A DNA stretch of 64,000 bases from Bacillus sp. FJAT-22090 (lineage in GTDB: Bacteria; Bacillota; Bacilli; Bacillales_A; Planococcaceae). The position numbers and the translations under genes were made by a program. The notes below the pieces were generated by a model, which was not told the origin of the DNA, did not search any database, and was given only the letters and a program-made list of their open reading frames with translations. This document shows, in pieces, positions 26,436 through 36,871 of the stretch (positions are counted from its first letter, which is position 1; each line of letters starts with the position of its first letter). The stretch is taken from positions 1,798,001-1,862,000 of the forward strand of contig NZ_CP012601.1 in the NCBI RefSeq assembly GCF_001278755.1, given 5' to 3'.

Positions 26436-28025
26436 TTAATCCTCTGCTATCCATGTTCGTAATAATTTTGCGAAATCTTCTGGCTTGTCCTTCGCCATTT
26501 TTTCCAATTGTTTACGTCTTAAAGTAGCTTCTGTCTCTTTTTCTTTATTAATATCATCTATTTTTAGTTCTTCTCTTTGTTCCTCAAGAATGACTAATTC
26601 TTCTTCTTCGTTTCTACGTGAACGAATAATGAAAACAATTAGTAGAATAATTGCTGCTAAAAGTATTCCTCCGATTACGTAAACCCACCAAGGAATCATT
26701 GAATCTGTTGCCGCAACTGTAGTTGCTTTTCCATTGAATGGTTGTACCGAAACAACAATTTTTTCTTGTAGTTGCTCTTCAGTTAGCTGTTCAACTTCAT
26801 CTTTATCGATGGATGTTCGTACAATCGTTGCAAGAATTTGTTCAATATCTCCTTGAACACCCTCAGGCATAGAAGTTATATCATCAGGAGTTGGTGGTTC
26901 AACCATTACTTGAATTCCTAAATCTCTGATTTTGTAAGGACTTTCTACAATTTCTTTTCGAATACGATTTACCTCATTATTAATCGTATCCTCTGTTCTT
27001 TCGTAATCTCCGTTTGCATTAGAACCCTCTACATAGTTTGTAAAATTATCGGTAGCATCCTCGCCTTGTGGTGTTCCACCTGCTGTAGGATTAGTTCCAG
27101 TAAACGTTTCTGAAATTCGTTGTGCACTTATTTCAATACCCGCCATATTTTCTTCATCAACTGGTTCCACTAAGTTCTCTTCTCTTTTTTCTTGTTGAAA
27201 GTCAATATCTGTTGTAACGGAAACTACAACTTTGTCTGGCCCCATTAAAGTACTTAACATTGTTTGTACTTGTCTTTGTAAATCGCGTTCTATTGATTTT
27301 TTAATAGCCATTTGGTCGCCGACATTAGCTCCCGTTGAATTAGAGTTAGCAGTTTGAAGATCAAAGTATTCGAAGTATTGATTTGTAATAACAATATCTT
27401 CTGTCGATAAATTCGGTACTGATTTAGATACTAAATTATAAAGAGATTGAATTTGAACATCTGTAAATTGGTATCCTGGTTCTGTATTAAGGACAATAGA
27501 TGCGCTAGCTGCATCATTGCTTTGAGATAAAAATACTCCTTCCTCAGGCAATGAAATCATTACTTTTGCATCTTTAACTCCCTTTATGCCTTTAATTAAA
27601 TTTGCAAGTTCTGTCTGAGTAGAGGCCAATTTTAAAACATTGAACTCATTATCAGTCATCCCAAATCCAGCATTTTGAGAAAAGAAGCTATAATCAATCA
27701 TCCCTGATTCAGGGAAGCCTTCAGCTGCAAGTTGAACCAATAACGAATCAACCTGATCAGATGGAACTAATATAGATGTTCCGCCAGGAGCTATTTTATT
27801 TTCTACCCCTTGAGCATCCAATGTTTCTTTTATACGTCCTACTTCAGATGGTGCTACATCAGAATACAAAGGAACAAACTCTGTTTTTGTCGAAAAGAAT
27901 GTGATAATAGCAGCAATTAGTATTACTCCAATCAAGCTTCCAATTATCGTTCCTTTTTGTACTTTCGTTCGACTCTTCCAAAATGTAGAGACATCGCTTG
28001 TGATTTTTTTTATTCGTTCATTCAT
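26436..28025 (-). CDS. fliF: Flagellar MS-ring protein FliF
   Basis: FliF, 529 residues, builds the MS ring. Membrane helices at about 25-46 and 440-462 flank ring-building domains (including EGVFLSQSNDAASASIVLN). A low-complexity Asp/Gly/Asn region is near 310-345. The C-terminal tail KDKPEDFAKLLRTWIAED is the FliG-binding segment. ATG with GGAGG upstream. Confidence 0.98.
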   Translation of the reverse strand: MNERIKKITSDVSTFWKSRTKVQKGTIIGSLIGVILIAAIITFFSTKTEFVPLYSDVAPSEVGRIKETLDAQGVENKIAPGGTSILVPSDQVDSLLVQLAAEGFPESGMIDYSFFSQNAGFGMTDNEFNVLKLASTQTELANLIKGIKGVKDAKVMISLPEEGVFLSQSNDAASASIVLNTEPGYQFTDVQIQSLYNLVSKSVPNLSTEDIVITNQYFEYFDLQTANSNSTGANVGDQMAIKKSIERDLQRQVQTMLSTLMGPDKVVVSVTTDIDFQQEKREENLVEPVDEENMAGIEISAQRISETFTGTNPTAGGTPQGEDATDNFTNYVEGSNANGDYERTEDTINNEVNRIRKEIVESPYKIRDLGIQVMVEPPTPDDITSMPEGVQGDIEQILATIVRTSIDKDEVEQLTEEQLQEKIVVSVQPFNGKATTVAATDSMIPWWVYVIGGILLAAIILLIVFIIRSRRNEEEELVILEEQREELKIDDINKEKETEATLRRKQLEKMAKDKPEDFAKLLRTWIAED

Positions 28026-28082
28026 TATTATCCTCCGGCTATGGTGAATATTTTTACTCGATATTTAAATATAACCGAGGAT

Positions 28083-28388
28083 TTATACAGGCATTCTCAT
28101 GATTTCTTGATACGCTTCGATCACTTTATTCCGAATTTCCATTGTTGCATTCAAAGTAATACTTGCCTTTTGAGAAGCAATCATCACATCATGCAATTCT
28201 ACATCTTCTCCACGAATTAACTTCTCAGTTACTACATCTGAAGCTTTTTGATTAGCATTTACTGACTCAATGGCACTTTTCAAAAAATCACCAAAGTTCT
28301 GTTGTGCCTCAAATGGACTAATTTTTGGAGTAGAAGAAGTTGGATTTATTTGAGCTGGGTTAAATAAAGAAACAGATTCTATTGCCAT
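28083..28388 (-). CDS. fliE: Flagellar hook-basal body protein FliE
   Basis: FliE, 101 residues, adaptor between MS ring and rod. C-terminal signature (DVVTEKLIRGEDVELHDVMI, ITLNATMEIRNKVIEAYQEI). Third gene of the operon, between flgC and fliF. Confidence 0.96.
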   Translation of the reverse strand: MAIESVSLFNPAQINPTSSTPKISPFEAQQNFGDFLKSAIESVNANQKASDVVTEKLIRGEDVELHDVMIASQKASITLNATMEIRNKVIEAYQEIMRMPV

Positions 28389-28412
28389 ATTTAAGTAAAC
28401 CTTCTTTCATTT

Positions 28413-28874
28413 CTATTTACCAATCTCTAAAGCTTTTGAAAGCATCGCTTTATTGGCATTGAACACTGTTACATTCGCTTCATAAGAACGAGTTGCTGAT
28501 ATTAAATCCACCATTTCTCTCAATGGGTCTACATTCGGCATTTCTACATAACCTTCTGCGTTTGCATCAATATGAGTTGGATCATACACTAGTTTAAATG
28601 GTGTTTCCTTATCTTCTTTAATACTCGAAACTTTTACGCCGTTACCAACTGTTTCTTTATTTGTTTTTCCCATAGCAACATTTAAGAAACTAGAGAATTG
28701 ACCTTCAAGTGGTTGAAAAGTCACACTTTTTCTTCTATAAGCTTGCCATTCACCATCGACTAATTTTGCACGAGTTGTATCAACATTAGCCATATTGGAT
28801 GAAATAACATCCATACGAAGACGTTGTGCAGTCAGTGCGGAGGCTGTGGTATTCATCCCATGAAAAATCGACAT
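28413..28874 (-). CDS. flgC: Flagellar proximal rod protein FlgC
   Basis: FlgC, 153 residues, rod subunit. N-terminal heptad region (TASALTAQRLRMDVISSNMANVDT) and C-terminal helix (REMVDLISATRSYEANVTVFNANKAM) are typical. AAGGAGGT precedes the ATG. Confidence 0.98.
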   Translation of the reverse strand: MSIFHGMNTTASALTAQRLRMDVISSNMANVDTTRAKLVDGEWQAYRRKSVTFQPLEGQFSSFLNVAMGKTNKETVGNGVKVSSIKEDKETPFKLVYDPTHIDANAEGYVEMPNVDPLREMVDLISATRSYEANVTVFNANKAMLSKALEIGK

Positions 28875-28876
28875 GA

Positions 28877-29269
28877 TTATCTACCTCCTTTTATAACTGT
28901 TTGTAATGTATTTAACTTTCCGCTTACACGGTCAACCAATGCATTGTAATAAATCTGGTTTGTCGCTAGATTTGCTTGTTCTTTATCCATGTCGACTCCA
29001 TTGCCATTATGGTTATATCGGAAATTAGCGTAGTTATAAACGCCTGGAGAACTCACATTCATTTGAAAATTAAAATGCTTTTCATTCGTCCTATTTGCAG
29101 ATATTGTCGATTGCTTTGCTTCCGAAAATACATCACCAAAACTAACGCTTTTTGCTTTATAATTAGGAGTGTCGACATTTGCTATATTTTGCGCTATTGC
29201 TTTCTGTTTAATAGCGGAAAAGTCTAATCCTCGTTCTAAATTCGATATTGTTCCACCAAAAATGCTCAA
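28877..29269 (-). CDS. flgB: Flagellar proximal rod protein FlgB
   Basis: FlgB, 130 residues, rod subunit and first gene of the fla/che operon. Conserved AQNIANVDTPNYKAKSVSF near the N-terminus and a C-terminal rod helix (LVDRVSGKLNTLQTVIKGG). The start is TTG at 29267-29269, with GAGGTG six bases upstream. Confidence 0.97.
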   Translation of the reverse strand: MSIFGGTISNLERGLDFSAIKQKAIAQNIANVDTPNYKAKSVSFGDVFSEAKQSTISANRTNEKHFNFQMNVSSPGVYNYANFRYNHNGNGVDMDKEQANLATNQIYYNALVDRVSGKLNTLQTVIKGGR

Positions 29270-29311
29270 TTATTACACCTCATTATTTTCAAATCGGAAG
29301 AATTTTAATAA

Positions 29312-29337
29312 TTATCTATGAAAATCATAATAATTTA
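29312..29337 (-). promoter_or_regulatory. Candidate SigD-type promoter of the fla/che operon
   Basis: The minus strand has TAAA (29334-29337), a 14-base spacer and ATAGATAA (29312-29319), which matches the GATAA part of the sigma-28 consensus (TAAA, about 15 bases, GCCGATAA). It lies about 45 bases before flgB. The match is partial and the region is very AT-rich. Confidence 0.4.
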
Positions 29338-29378
29338 ATTGTAATGAAAATGTAACAAAGTGTCTATTCTCTTTTTTG

Positions 29379-29393
29379 AATTTTCATAGGACA
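29379..29393. promoter_or_regulatory. Candidate CodY box 1 upstream of flgB
   Basis: A 15-mer starting AATTTTCA shares about 10 positions with the palindromic CodY consensus (AATTTTCWGAAAATT). In B. subtilis CodY represses the fla/che promoter. Chance occurrence is possible in such AT-rich sequence. Confidence 0.3.
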
Positions 29394-29473
29394 TTTTTCC
29401 TTTTTTTTCGCCATTTTTCTCTTTTTTGTGACTAAAATCCAATTTCTCTAATTCGTACTTACTATTTTGAGGA

Positions 29474-29488
29474 AATTTTCAATTTACT
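29474..29488. promoter_or_regulatory. Candidate CodY box 2 upstream of flgB
   Basis: A second 15-mer beginning AATTTTCA, also about 10 of 15 to the CodY consensus. It lies between the codY terminator and the fla/che genes and just downstream of a possible SigA promoter (TTGTCA at 29506-29511, TAAATT 17 bases later on the minus strand). Confidence 0.3.
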
Positions 29489-29511
29489 GGATATTTATTC
29501 CTTTGACAAAA
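29483..29511 (-). promoter_or_regulatory. Candidate SigA promoter of the fla/che operon
   Basis: On the minus strand TTGTCA and TAAATT are separated by 17 bases, five and four matches to the vegetative consensus. It would give a leader of roughly 200 bases before flgB. The 307-bp gap 29270-29576 holds only these control elements and the codY terminator. Confidence 0.4.
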
Positions 29512-29529
29512 ATATTTCAATAAGATGTC

Positions 29530-29564
29530 AAAAAAACCTCTTCTACCAATGGTAGAAGAGGTTT
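29530..29564 (-). terminator. Intrinsic terminator after codY
   Basis: Perfect 14-bp stem (29534-29547 with 29551-29564) with a three-base loop, followed on the minus strand by seven Ts (29530-29536). It separates xerC-hslV-hslU-codY from fla/che. Confidence 0.93.
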
Positions 29565-29576
29565 AAATTTCAATTC

Positions 29577-30356
29577 TTATTTCATTTTAAGTTGAGCTAG
29601 TTCTGCTAAAAATTTATCATTAAGTACTTTAATGTACGTACCTTTCATTCCTAGTGAACGAGACTCGATTACTCCAGCACTTTCAAGTTTACGTAGTGCA
29701 TTTACGATAACTGAACGAGTAATACCAACGCGGTCAGCTATTTTAGAAGCAACTAGTAAGCCTTCATTACCATCAAGCTCTTCAAATATATGTTCAATAG
29801 CTTCTAACTCACTGTATGATAAGGAATTGATAGCCATTTGTACTACAGCTTTACTTCTAGCTTCTTCTTCAATTTCTTCCGATTTTTCACGTAAAATTTC
29901 CATTCCTACAACTGTTGCACCATATTCTCCAAGAATTAAATCATCGTCATGGAATTCTTGTTGCAAACGACCAAGGATCAATGTTCCAAGACGTTCGCCA
30001 CCGCCGATAATTGGCACGATTGTAGTCAAGCCCTCTTTAAACAATTCGCGGTTCTCTTCTGGGAATACTGAATGTTTACTGAAAACATCTAGATTGGATG
30101 ATGTTTCATTCACATTAAATAAGTTTTTTGTATACTCTTCAGGGAATTGACGTTCTTCCATCATTTTAATCATACGATCATTTTCAATTTGCTGATGTAC
30201 TTCGTGTCCAAGAAGTTTACCTTTACGGCTAACTATGAATGCGTTACATTCGATAACGTTACTTAATGTTGATGCCATTTCTTTAAAGTTAACAGGTTTA
30301 CCTGCAGATGCTTGTAGCATAGAGTTAATTTTTCTTGTTTTGTCTAATAAATTCAT
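29577..30356 (-). CDS. codY: Global transcription regulator CodY
   Basis: CodY, 259 residues, responds to GTP and branched-chain amino acids and represses nutrient-limitation genes, including motility in B. subtilis. N-terminal GAF domain (1-155) with the ligand pocket. C-terminal winged helix (about 200-250) with the recognition helix [22 protein letters not shown]. Full length. GGAGG precedes the ATG. Last gene of the xerC-hslV-hslU-codY group. Confidence 0.98.
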   Translation of the reverse strand: MNLLDKTRKINSMLQASAGKPVNFKEMASTLSNVIECNAFIVSRKGKLLGHEVHQQIENDRMIKMMEERQFPEEYTKNLFNVNETSSNLDVFSKHSVFPEENRELFKEGLTTIVPIIGGGERLGTLILGRLQQEFHDDDLILGEYGATVVGMEILREKSEEIEEEARSKAVVQMAINSLSYSELEAIEHIFEELDGNEGLLVASKIADRVGITRSVIVNALRKLESAGVIESRSLGMKGTYIKVLNDKFLAELAQLKMK

Positions 30357-30439
30357 TGTGAATCCTCCAATATAATTTTCATATTTATTTTAATATTCTA
30401 AAGGTTTTTAATTGTTTTTGAAAGCAATTCAACTTCATA

Positions 30440-31834
30440 TTACAGGATAAATTGCGATAAGTCTCTGTTTTTCACAATATTGTCAAGTTTTTGGTCAATA
30501 TAGGAAGGAGTAATTTGAATATGAGCAGGAGATATGTCAGAAGCTTCATATGAAAGGTCTTCTAAAATTTTCTCTAGAATTGTATGAAGACGTCTCGCTC
30601 CTATATTATCGGTCTCTTGGTTTACTTCATAAGCTATTTCCCCAATTCTCGCTATTGATTCATTAGAAAAAGAAATAGTTACACCTTCTGTATAAAGTAA
30701 AGCCTCGTATTGTTTTGTTAAAGAGTGATGAGGTTCTTTTAAAATACGAATAAAATCATCTTTTGTTAATTTCTCTAATTCAACGCGAATTGGAAATCTA
30801 CCTTGAAGTTCCGGGATTAAATCAGATGGTTTAGACATATGGAACGCTCCTGCAGCAATGAATAGAATATAATCAGTTTTTACCGCACCATATTTCGTAT
30901 TAACGGTTGACCCTTCGACAATCGGTAATATATCTCGCTGAACACCTTCTCTAGAAACATCCGCAGAAGTAGAATTACCACTTTTATTTGCGATTTTATC
31001 CATTTCATCGATAAATATGATTCCAGTTTGCTCCGTTTTTTCAATTGCTATTTGAGATAATTCATCATTATCTATTAACTTGCTCGCTTCTTCCTGCATT
31101 AATACTTTACGAGCATCTTTTACTTTCATTTTTCTTTTTTTCTTTTTCTTAGGCATTAAACTAGAAAGGGCGTCCTGCATATTCATGCCCATACTTTCCA
31201 TGCCTCCACCTTGCAGTGCATCAAAAATGGATGGGGCTTGTTCTGTCACTTCAACGGTTACTATTTCATTCTCTAGTTTTCCGTCTCTTAAATCTTCTGC
31301 AATTTGTGAACGTTTTAATCGCACCTCTGTGTCATCCGCTTCTAAAGGTTCATCCTCCGACTTTCCACCGAATAATGCTTCAAAAGGGTTTTGATTTGCG
31401 TTCTTTTTCTTTAAAGAAGGAACAAGAAGTTTTACTATAGCGTCGTTTGCTAATCGGGTTGCTTGATCTTTAACTTCTTCCATTTTTTCTTCTTTTACAA
31501 TTCGAATCGCTGCTTCTACTAAATCTCTAACCATAGATTCAACGTCTCTTCCGACATAACCTACTTCCGTAAATTTAGTAGCTTCCACTTTTACAAATGG
31601 AGCTTTTGTTAGCTTCGCTATTCTTCTTGCTATTTCTGTTTTCCCTACTCCAGTAGGACCAATCATTAAAATATTTTTAGGGATCACTTCATTTTTCATA
31701 TCTTCATCTAGTAACTGTCTTCTATATCTATTTCGCAAAGCAACTGCAACAGCTTTTTTTGCAGCATCTTGCCCAACAATATATTTATTTAAGTGCTCAG
31801 TAATTTGCTTTGGCGTTAAGTTGTTTTCCTTCAT
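30440..31834 (-). CDS. hslU: ATP-dependent protease ATPase subunit HslU (ClpY)
   Basis: AAA+ unfoldase of 464 residues that feeds substrates to HslV. Walker [14 protein letters not shown], pore motif GYVGRD, an inserted I-domain rich in Lys/Glu (about 140-240), Walker [11 protein letters not shown], sensor region and the C-terminal DLSQFIL tail that docks HslV. Start overlaps the hslV stop by four bases. Confidence 0.97.
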   Translation of the reverse strand: MKENNLTPKQITEHLNKYIVGQDAAKKAVAVALRNRYRRQLLDEDMKNEVIPKNILMIGPTGVGKTEIARRIAKLTKAPFVKVEATKFTEVGYVGRDVESMVRDLVEAAIRIVKEEKMEEVKDQATRLANDAIVKLLVPSLKKKNANQNPFEALFGGKSEDEPLEADDTEVRLKRSQIAEDLRDGKLENEIVTVEVTEQAPSIFDALQGGGMESMGMNMQDALSSLMPKKKKKRKMKVKDARKVLMQEEASKLIDNDELSQIAIEKTEQTGIIFIDEMDKIANKSGNSTSADVSREGVQRDILPIVEGSTVNTKYGAVKTDYILFIAAGAFHMSKPSDLIPELQGRFPIRVELEKLTKDDFIRILKEPHHSLTKQYEALLYTEGVTISFSNESIARIGEIAYEVNQETDNIGARRLHTILEKILEDLSYEASDISPAHIQITPSYIDQKLDNIVKNRDLSQFIL

Positions 31835-32379
31835 TCACCTAAAACCTCCACGACAATTTGATGATTAGTAAATACACAAATATCTGCTGCTGTTGTTAAA
31901 GCAGCTTTTGCAATCTCTTCAGCTGTTAAACGATCACCTGAATATTGTTTTAACGCTCTTCCAGCAGCTAAAGCATAATTTCCACCAGAGCCTATTGCCA
32001 AAATGCCATCATCCGGTTCTATAACTTCGCCAGTTCCTGATACGAGTAATAGATTACTTTTATCCATTACTAAAAGCATCGCTTCTAATTGGCGTAGCAT
32101 TTTGTCTCCACGCCATTGTTTTGCAAGCTCAACGGCTGCCCTTTGAAGGTTGCCATTATACTCAAGGAGTTTTCCTTCGAACATTTCAAAAAGAGTAAAA
32201 GCATCTGCAACAGAACCAGCAAAACCAGCAACCACTTGACCATTAAAAAGCCTTCTTACTTTTTTAGCAGTATGTTTCATAACAACTTGATTACCCAAAG
32301 TTACCTGTCCGTCTCCTGCCATAGCTTGACTTCCTTTATGACTGACAGCAAATATTGTAGTTGCATGTATATTACCCAA
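31831..32379 (-). CDS. hslV: ATP-dependent protease peptidase subunit HslV (ClpQ)
   Basis: Proteasome-like peptidase, 182 residues. The core [18 protein letters not shown] and [16 protein letters not shown] is intact. The start is TTG at 32377-32379 with GGAGGT nine bases upstream. The N-terminus reads M-G-N-I-H-A-T-T, so Gly follows Met, whereas the B. subtilis protein has Ser and is reported to use that N-terminal Ser as nucleophile. Here a Thr at 7 or 8 would have to be exposed by a longer cleavage. Confidence 0.96.
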   Translation of the reverse strand: MGNIHATTIFAVSHKGSQAMAGDGQVTLGNQVVMKHTAKKVRRLFNGQVVAGFAGSVADAFTLFEMFEGKLLEYNGNLQRAAVELAKQWRGDKMLRQLEAMLLVMDKSNLLLVSGTGEVIEPDDGILAIGSGGNYALAAGRALKQYSGDRLTAEEIAKAALTTAADICVFTNHQIVVEVLGE

Positions 32380-32398
32380 TATTGTTTACCTCCAATAC

Positions 32399-33292
32399 TT
32401 ATGCCCTTGGATGAGCATTCATATACGTTTTTCTTAAATGTTCTTTCGTAACATGCGTATAAACTTGAGTAGAAGTTAAATGGGAATGGCCTAATAACTC
32501 TTGAACACTCCTTAAGTCAGCTCCGTTATTCAATAAATGTGTAGCAAAGGTATGACGCAGCATATGTGGAAAAATATTCGTGTGTAAGGAAGCCTTCTTC
32601 ATCATTTCATTTAATATATATTGCACTCCACGTGCTGTTAAATGCGCTCCTCTATTGTTCACAAAGAGAAAGGGATGAGATGTAGACTTCATTAATTTTG
32701 ATCTACTTTTTTGGACGTATTCCTCTACGGCACTTAGAGCAAAATCTCCAACTGGAACATACCTTTCTTTTCTACCTTTACCCATAACACGAATAACTCC
32801 ATAGCTCTTATCTATATGACTTAATTCAATAGAAATAAGTTCGCTTACACGAATGCCTGTAGCATACAATAATTCAAGTATAGCCATATTTCGTAACGAT
32901 AGCGGATCATCCCCTTCGTTCCCTTGAAATAGTTTTTCCATTTCTTCTTCATAAAAGAAATGAGGAAGTCTTTCTTCTTTTTTAGGATGGTACAAGGATC
33001 GGAAAGCATCTTCCCGAATATCAAACTCTTTATGTAAAAACTTATAAAAAGATCGGATAGAGGAGATTTTTCTTGATATTGAAGTTCTAGCTAACTTTTT
33101 ATCATAAAGGGTTGTTACATATAATCTTGCATGCACGTATTCAACCTCATTTAAATCAGTTACACCTTCTCCATCTAAAAATAGTAAAAAATGTTCAATG
33201 TCTTTTTTATATTCACGGGTAGTTAGATTAGAGTAATTTTTCTCTAATTGAATATAGTCTATAAATGAATGTAGTAAATCTGATCCAATCAT
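32399..33292 (-). CDS. xerC: Tyrosine recombinase XerC (CodV)
   Basis: XerC-type recombinase, 297 residues, resolves chromosome dimers at dif with a XerD partner. N-terminal SAM-like DNA-binding domain (1-90). Catalytic residues Arg in ATGIRVSELI, Lys in the beta hairpin MGKGRKERYVP, His-x-x-Arg in HMLRHTFATHLL, His in LLGHSHLTSTQ and Tyr in VYTHV. Start ATG with GGAG. The codV-clpQ-clpY-codY order is that of B. subtilis. Confidence 0.96.
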   Translation of the reverse strand: MIGSDLLHSFIDYIQLEKNYSNLTTREYKKDIEHFLLFLDGEGVTDLNEVEYVHARLYVTTLYDKKLARTSISRKISSIRSFYKFLHKEFDIREDAFRSLYHPKKEERLPHFFYEEEMEKLFQGNEGDDPLSLRNMAILELLYATGIRVSELISIELSHIDKSYGVIRVMGKGRKERYVPVGDFALSAVEEYVQKSRSKLMKSTSHPFLFVNNRGAHLTARGVQYILNEMMKKASLHTNIFPHMLRHTFATHLLNNGADLRSVQELLGHSHLTSTQVYTHVTKEHLRKTYMNAHPRA

Positions 33293-33321
33293 TTAAACAC
33301 TCCAGTTTGTATTCCCATAGT

Positions 33322-33355
33322 AAAAGCCTCTAAAAGTATACAACCTTTAGAGGCT
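33322..33355 (-). terminator. Intrinsic terminator after trmFO
   Basis: Perfect 10-bp stem (33325-33334 with 33346-33355), 11-base loop, and TTTT on the minus strand. It lies between trmFO and xerC, so xerC should have its own promoter. I did not find a convincing one in the remaining bases. Confidence 0.8.
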
Positions 33356-33363
33356 TAAAGCAA

Positions 33364-34674
33364 TTAAACCGATTTATTTTTCAAAAAATTTTGAATCGTC
33401 GTTAATGCTCGATTGGCTAATTGCTCAGTTCTTACTTTTTTGTCTCTTACTTTTGGTTGTAGCTCAGGAAATAATCCGAAGTTAATATTCATTGGTTGGA
33501 AGTTTTTAGGGTCAGCTTCTGTTATATATCGAGCCATACTACCGAGTGCAGTCTCACTTGGGAACACAACTAATTCTTCCCCTTTTGCAAGCTTAGCAGC
33601 GTTTATACCTGCAAGTAATCCACTCCCTGCTGATTCTACATAGCCCTCAACTCCAGTCATTTGACCGGCAAAGAATATTTGTTTATTTGCTTTTAACTGA
33701 TAAGTCGGTTGTAGGACAGTCGGTGAATTAATAAATGTATTTCTGTGCATAACTCCATACCGTACAATTTCCACATTTTCTAATCCTGGAATTAATTGAA
33801 GAACTTCCTTTTGAGGTCCCCATTTTAAATGTGTTTGAAATCCAACGATATTATAGAGGGTTCCAGCAGCATCGTCTTGTCTTAATTGAACAACCGCATA
33901 AGGGCGTTTACCTGTTTTAGGATCTTCTAATCCAACCGGTTTCATCGGTCCAAATAAAAGCGTTTTACGGCCTCTGCTAGCCATTACTTCTACTGGCATG
34001 CACCCTTCAAAGTAAATTTCTTTTTCAAATTCTTTTAATGGTACCACTTCTGCTTCTATAAGTGCATCGTAAAAACGATTAAACTCCTCTTCCGTCATCG
34101 GACAGTTAAGATAAGCCGCTTCCCCTTTGTCGTATCGAGATTTTAAATATACTTTATCCATATCGATGCTATCTTTTTCAACGATTGGAGCAGCTGCATC
34201 ATAAAAATATAAATAATCTTGACCAGTTATTTCTTTTACTTTCTCTGCCAATGCAGGAGAAGTTAAAGGGCCTGTAGCGATTACAGTAATACCTTCTGGA
34301 ATCTCGGTTACTTCTTCGTTTATGATTTCAATCATTGGATGATTGCGAATGACCTCTGTTACTCTTCCTGCAAAATCATGTCTGTCTACAGCTAGTGCTC
34401 CACCTGCAGGAACACTACTATTATCTGCAGATTGAATAATAAGTGACTCTAACATACGCATTTCTTCTTTAATAACCCCTACAGCGTTTGTTAGGGTATT
34501 TGCACGAAGCGAATTTGAACATACTAGTTCAGCAAATTTATCTGTATGATGTGCAGGTGTTTGCTTTACAGGTCGCATTTCATAAAGACGAACTTTTACT
34601 CCTCGCTTTGCAATTTGCCATGCAGCCTCGCTTCCTGCCAGTCCTGCCCCTATCACGTTTACTATTTCAGTCAT
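33364..34674 (-). CDS. trmFO: tRNA m5U54 methyltransferase TrmFO
   Basis: Folate- and FAD-dependent tRNA (uracil-54) methyltransferase (Gid), 436 residues. N-terminal FAD motif [11 protein letters not shown] (9-19). Conserved [13 protein letters not shown] and the catalytic-type Cys in [14 protein letters not shown] (about 223). C-terminal [16 protein letters not shown] contact. Follows topA. Confidence 0.97.
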   Translation of the reverse strand: MTEIVNVIGAGLAGSEAAWQIAKRGVKVRLYEMRPVKQTPAHHTDKFAELVCSNSLRANTLTNAVGVIKEEMRMLESLIIQSADNSSVPAGGALAVDRHDFAGRVTEVIRNHPMIEIINEEVTEIPEGITVIATGPLTSPALAEKVKEITGQDYLYFYDAAAPIVEKDSIDMDKVYLKSRYDKGEAAYLNCPMTEEEFNRFYDALIEAEVVPLKEFEKEIYFEGCMPVEVMASRGRKTLLFGPMKPVGLEDPKTGKRPYAVVQLRQDDAAGTLYNIVGFQTHLKWGPQKEVLQLIPGLENVEIVRYGVMHRNTFINSPTVLQPTYQLKANKQIFFAGQMTGVEGYVESAGSGLLAGINAAKLAKGEELVVFPSETALGSMARYITEADPKNFQPMNINFGLFPELQPKVRDKKVRTEQLANRALTTIQNFLKNKSV

Positions 34675-34692
34675 GTTGAAACCTTCTTTCTT

Positions 34693-36768
34693 TTAACTCT
34701 GTGGATCTTCTTTATAATCACAAGCTACACATTGAATTTGTACGCCTTTTTTCAGCTTTTTCTCTACTAACATATCATTACATTTAGGACATGGTCTATT
34801 AATCGGCTTATCCCAAGAAACAAAGTCGCATGTAGGATAACGATCGCATCCATAAAAAATTCTCTTTGTTTTACTTTTACGTTCGACAATCTGCCCTTCT
34901 CCACAAGATGGACATGGAACGCCAATTTCTTTCACAATTGCTTTCGTGTTTCTACAATCTGGGAAATTACTACAAGCCATGAATTTACCATATCGTCCTA
35001 ATTTATAGACCATTGGAGAACCACAGTTTTCACAATCTTCACCAGTAGGCTCATCTTTTATAACGATTTTTTCCATTTCAGCATCCGCATGCTCTACATG
35101 TTTAGCAAAATCTTTATAAAATCCATCTATGACTTCGACCCATCTAACTTGTCCTTCTTCCACACTATCTAAGTCTTTTTCCATTTGTGCTGTAAACTCG
35201 ATATTTAAAATATTTGGGAAAAATTCAAGTACTAGTTGATGTACGATTGTTCCAAGCTCAGTTGGTACAAAACGTTTAGTCTCTAATGCCACATACCCTC
35301 TTTTTTGTATCGTATCCAGTGTAGGGGCATATGTGGATGGTCTGCCTATCCCAAGTTCTTCTAGCGTTTTAACTAGTCTTGCTTCTGAATATCTTGGTGG
35401 TGGCTGTGTGAAATGTTGTTTAGGTTCAATCGAAAGCGCATTTACTTTATCTCCAACCTCTAATACAGGCAACAGTTTGTCTTTGTCATCCGTTTGGTCA
35501 TCCGTGCCTTCCACATACACTTTCATGAATCCTGGGAATTTTACTTGTGAACCATTTGCTCTAAATATTGCGTTCCCATTTTTCATATCAACCGAAACTG
35601 TATCTAATATTGCAGGGGCCATCTGGCTAGCAATAAATCTCTCCCAAATCAATTTATATAAACGATATAAATCTCTAGATAGGATGCTCTTTAACTGCTC
35701 TGGTGTTCTTAGAACACTTGTTGGTCTTACTGCCTCATGCGCATCCTGAGCTTTTTTGGATTGTTTTTCTTCTTTTTTACTCGTTATATATTCTGATCCG
35801 TATTCATTTTGAATGTATGCATGTGCATCAGCCTTAGCTGTATCAGAGATTCTAGTAGAATCTGTACGCATGTATGTGATTAAACCTACAGTACCTTCTT
35901 TTTTTCCAAGGTCAATTCCTTCATACAATTGTTGCGCAAGCATCATCGTTTTTCTAGCTCGGAAGTTAAGTTTACGAGCAGCTTCCTGTTGAAGAGAAGA
36001 AGTTGTAAATGATGCAGCTGGATTTCTTTTTCTTTCTTTTTTCACGACATTTGCTACTTCAAACTTTTTGCCTTTCATTCCTTTAAGAACATCTTTTACT
36101 TCACTTTCGTTTGTTAGCTTAATTTTATCTTTATCCGTACCATAATAAAGAGCATCGAATGCTTTTTTACTTTTCTCGAATTGCCCTTCAATCGTCCAAT
36201 ACTCTTCTGGAACAAAGTTATTTATTTCATTTTCACGGTCAATGATTAAACGTAATGCTACAGATTGAACTCGTCCAGCAGATAAACCTTTTTTCACTTT
36301 CTTCCATAAAATTGGACTAATGTTGTAGCCAACTAGGCGATCTAAAATTCTTCTAGCCTGTTGTGCATCTACTAAATCCATATTTATAGGTCTAGGATGT
36401 TTAAATGATTCTAAAATAGCGTCTTTTGTAATTTCATTGAACACAACTCGGCATTCCGAATTAATATCAACATTCAATGAGTTAGCTAAGTGCCAAGCAA
36501 TTGCTTCCCCTTCTCTGTCGGGGTCAGCCGCGAGATAAACTTTCTTCGCTTTTTTTGCAGCATTTTTCAGGTCTTGCAATACGGGACCTTTTCCTCGTAT
36601 AGTAATATATTTTGGTTCATAGTCATTTTCTACATCTACACCCATTTGACTTCTCGGCAAATCCCGCACGTGACCGATGGATGCTTTTACTTTATATTTT
36701 TTTCCAAGATATCGTTCAATTGTTTTTGCCTTTGCTGGCGATTCCACAATAACTAAATAATCCGACAT
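34693..36768 (-). CDS. topA: DNA topoisomerase I
   Basis: Type IA topoisomerase, 691 residues, relaxes negative supercoils. Toprim domain ([15 protein letters not shown] at the start, [13 protein letters not shown] acidic triad). Active-site Tyr in [14 protein letters not shown]. Three C-terminal Cys4 zinc ribbons ([15 protein letters not shown] and CPKCNDM, each with a later Cys pair). Start ATG after AAGGAGG. Confidence 0.98.
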   Translation of the reverse strand: MSDYLVIVESPAKAKTIERYLGKKYKVKASIGHVRDLPRSQMGVDVENDYEPKYITIRGKGPVLQDLKNAAKKAKKVYLAADPDREGEAIAWHLANSLNVDINSECRVVFNEITKDAILESFKHPRPINMDLVDAQQARRILDRLVGYNISPILWKKVKKGLSAGRVQSVALRLIIDRENEINNFVPEEYWTIEGQFEKSKKAFDALYYGTDKDKIKLTNESEVKDVLKGMKGKKFEVANVVKKERKRNPAASFTTSSLQQEAARKLNFRARKTMMLAQQLYEGIDLGKKEGTVGLITYMRTDSTRISDTAKADAHAYIQNEYGSEYITSKKEEKQSKKAQDAHEAVRPTSVLRTPEQLKSILSRDLYRLYKLIWERFIASQMAPAILDTVSVDMKNGNAIFRANGSQVKFPGFMKVYVEGTDDQTDDKDKLLPVLEVGDKVNALSIEPKQHFTQPPPRYSEARLVKTLEELGIGRPSTYAPTLDTIQKRGYVALETKRFVPTELGTIVHQLVLEFFPNILNIEFTAQMEKDLDSVEEGQVRWVEVIDGFYKDFAKHVEHADAEMEKIVIKDEPTGEDCENCGSPMVYKLGRYGKFMACSNFPDCRNTKAIVKEIGVPCPSCGEGQIVERKSKTKRIFYGCDRYPTCDFVSWDKPINRPCPKCNDMLVEKKLKKGVQIQCVACDYKEDPQS

Positions 36769-36871
36769 AAATGTGCCTCCTTATAGAAGGTAACTCGCTT
36801 TAAGCTTCAAAACAAATACCTGTTGCAAAATGTATAACAGATTTCTAAAGAAAGCAAGTCTTTTCATTTAT

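Noticed and set aside
29632..30150. Plus-strand open frame of 172 codons opposite codY
   Set aside because: Its composition mirrors the CodY codons and it lacks a ribosome site. CodY itself is certain.
36769..36871. A promoter for topA with TTGCTT and TATACA
   Set aside because: The spacer is only 15 bases and alternatives are equally weak, so I do not list it as a feature.
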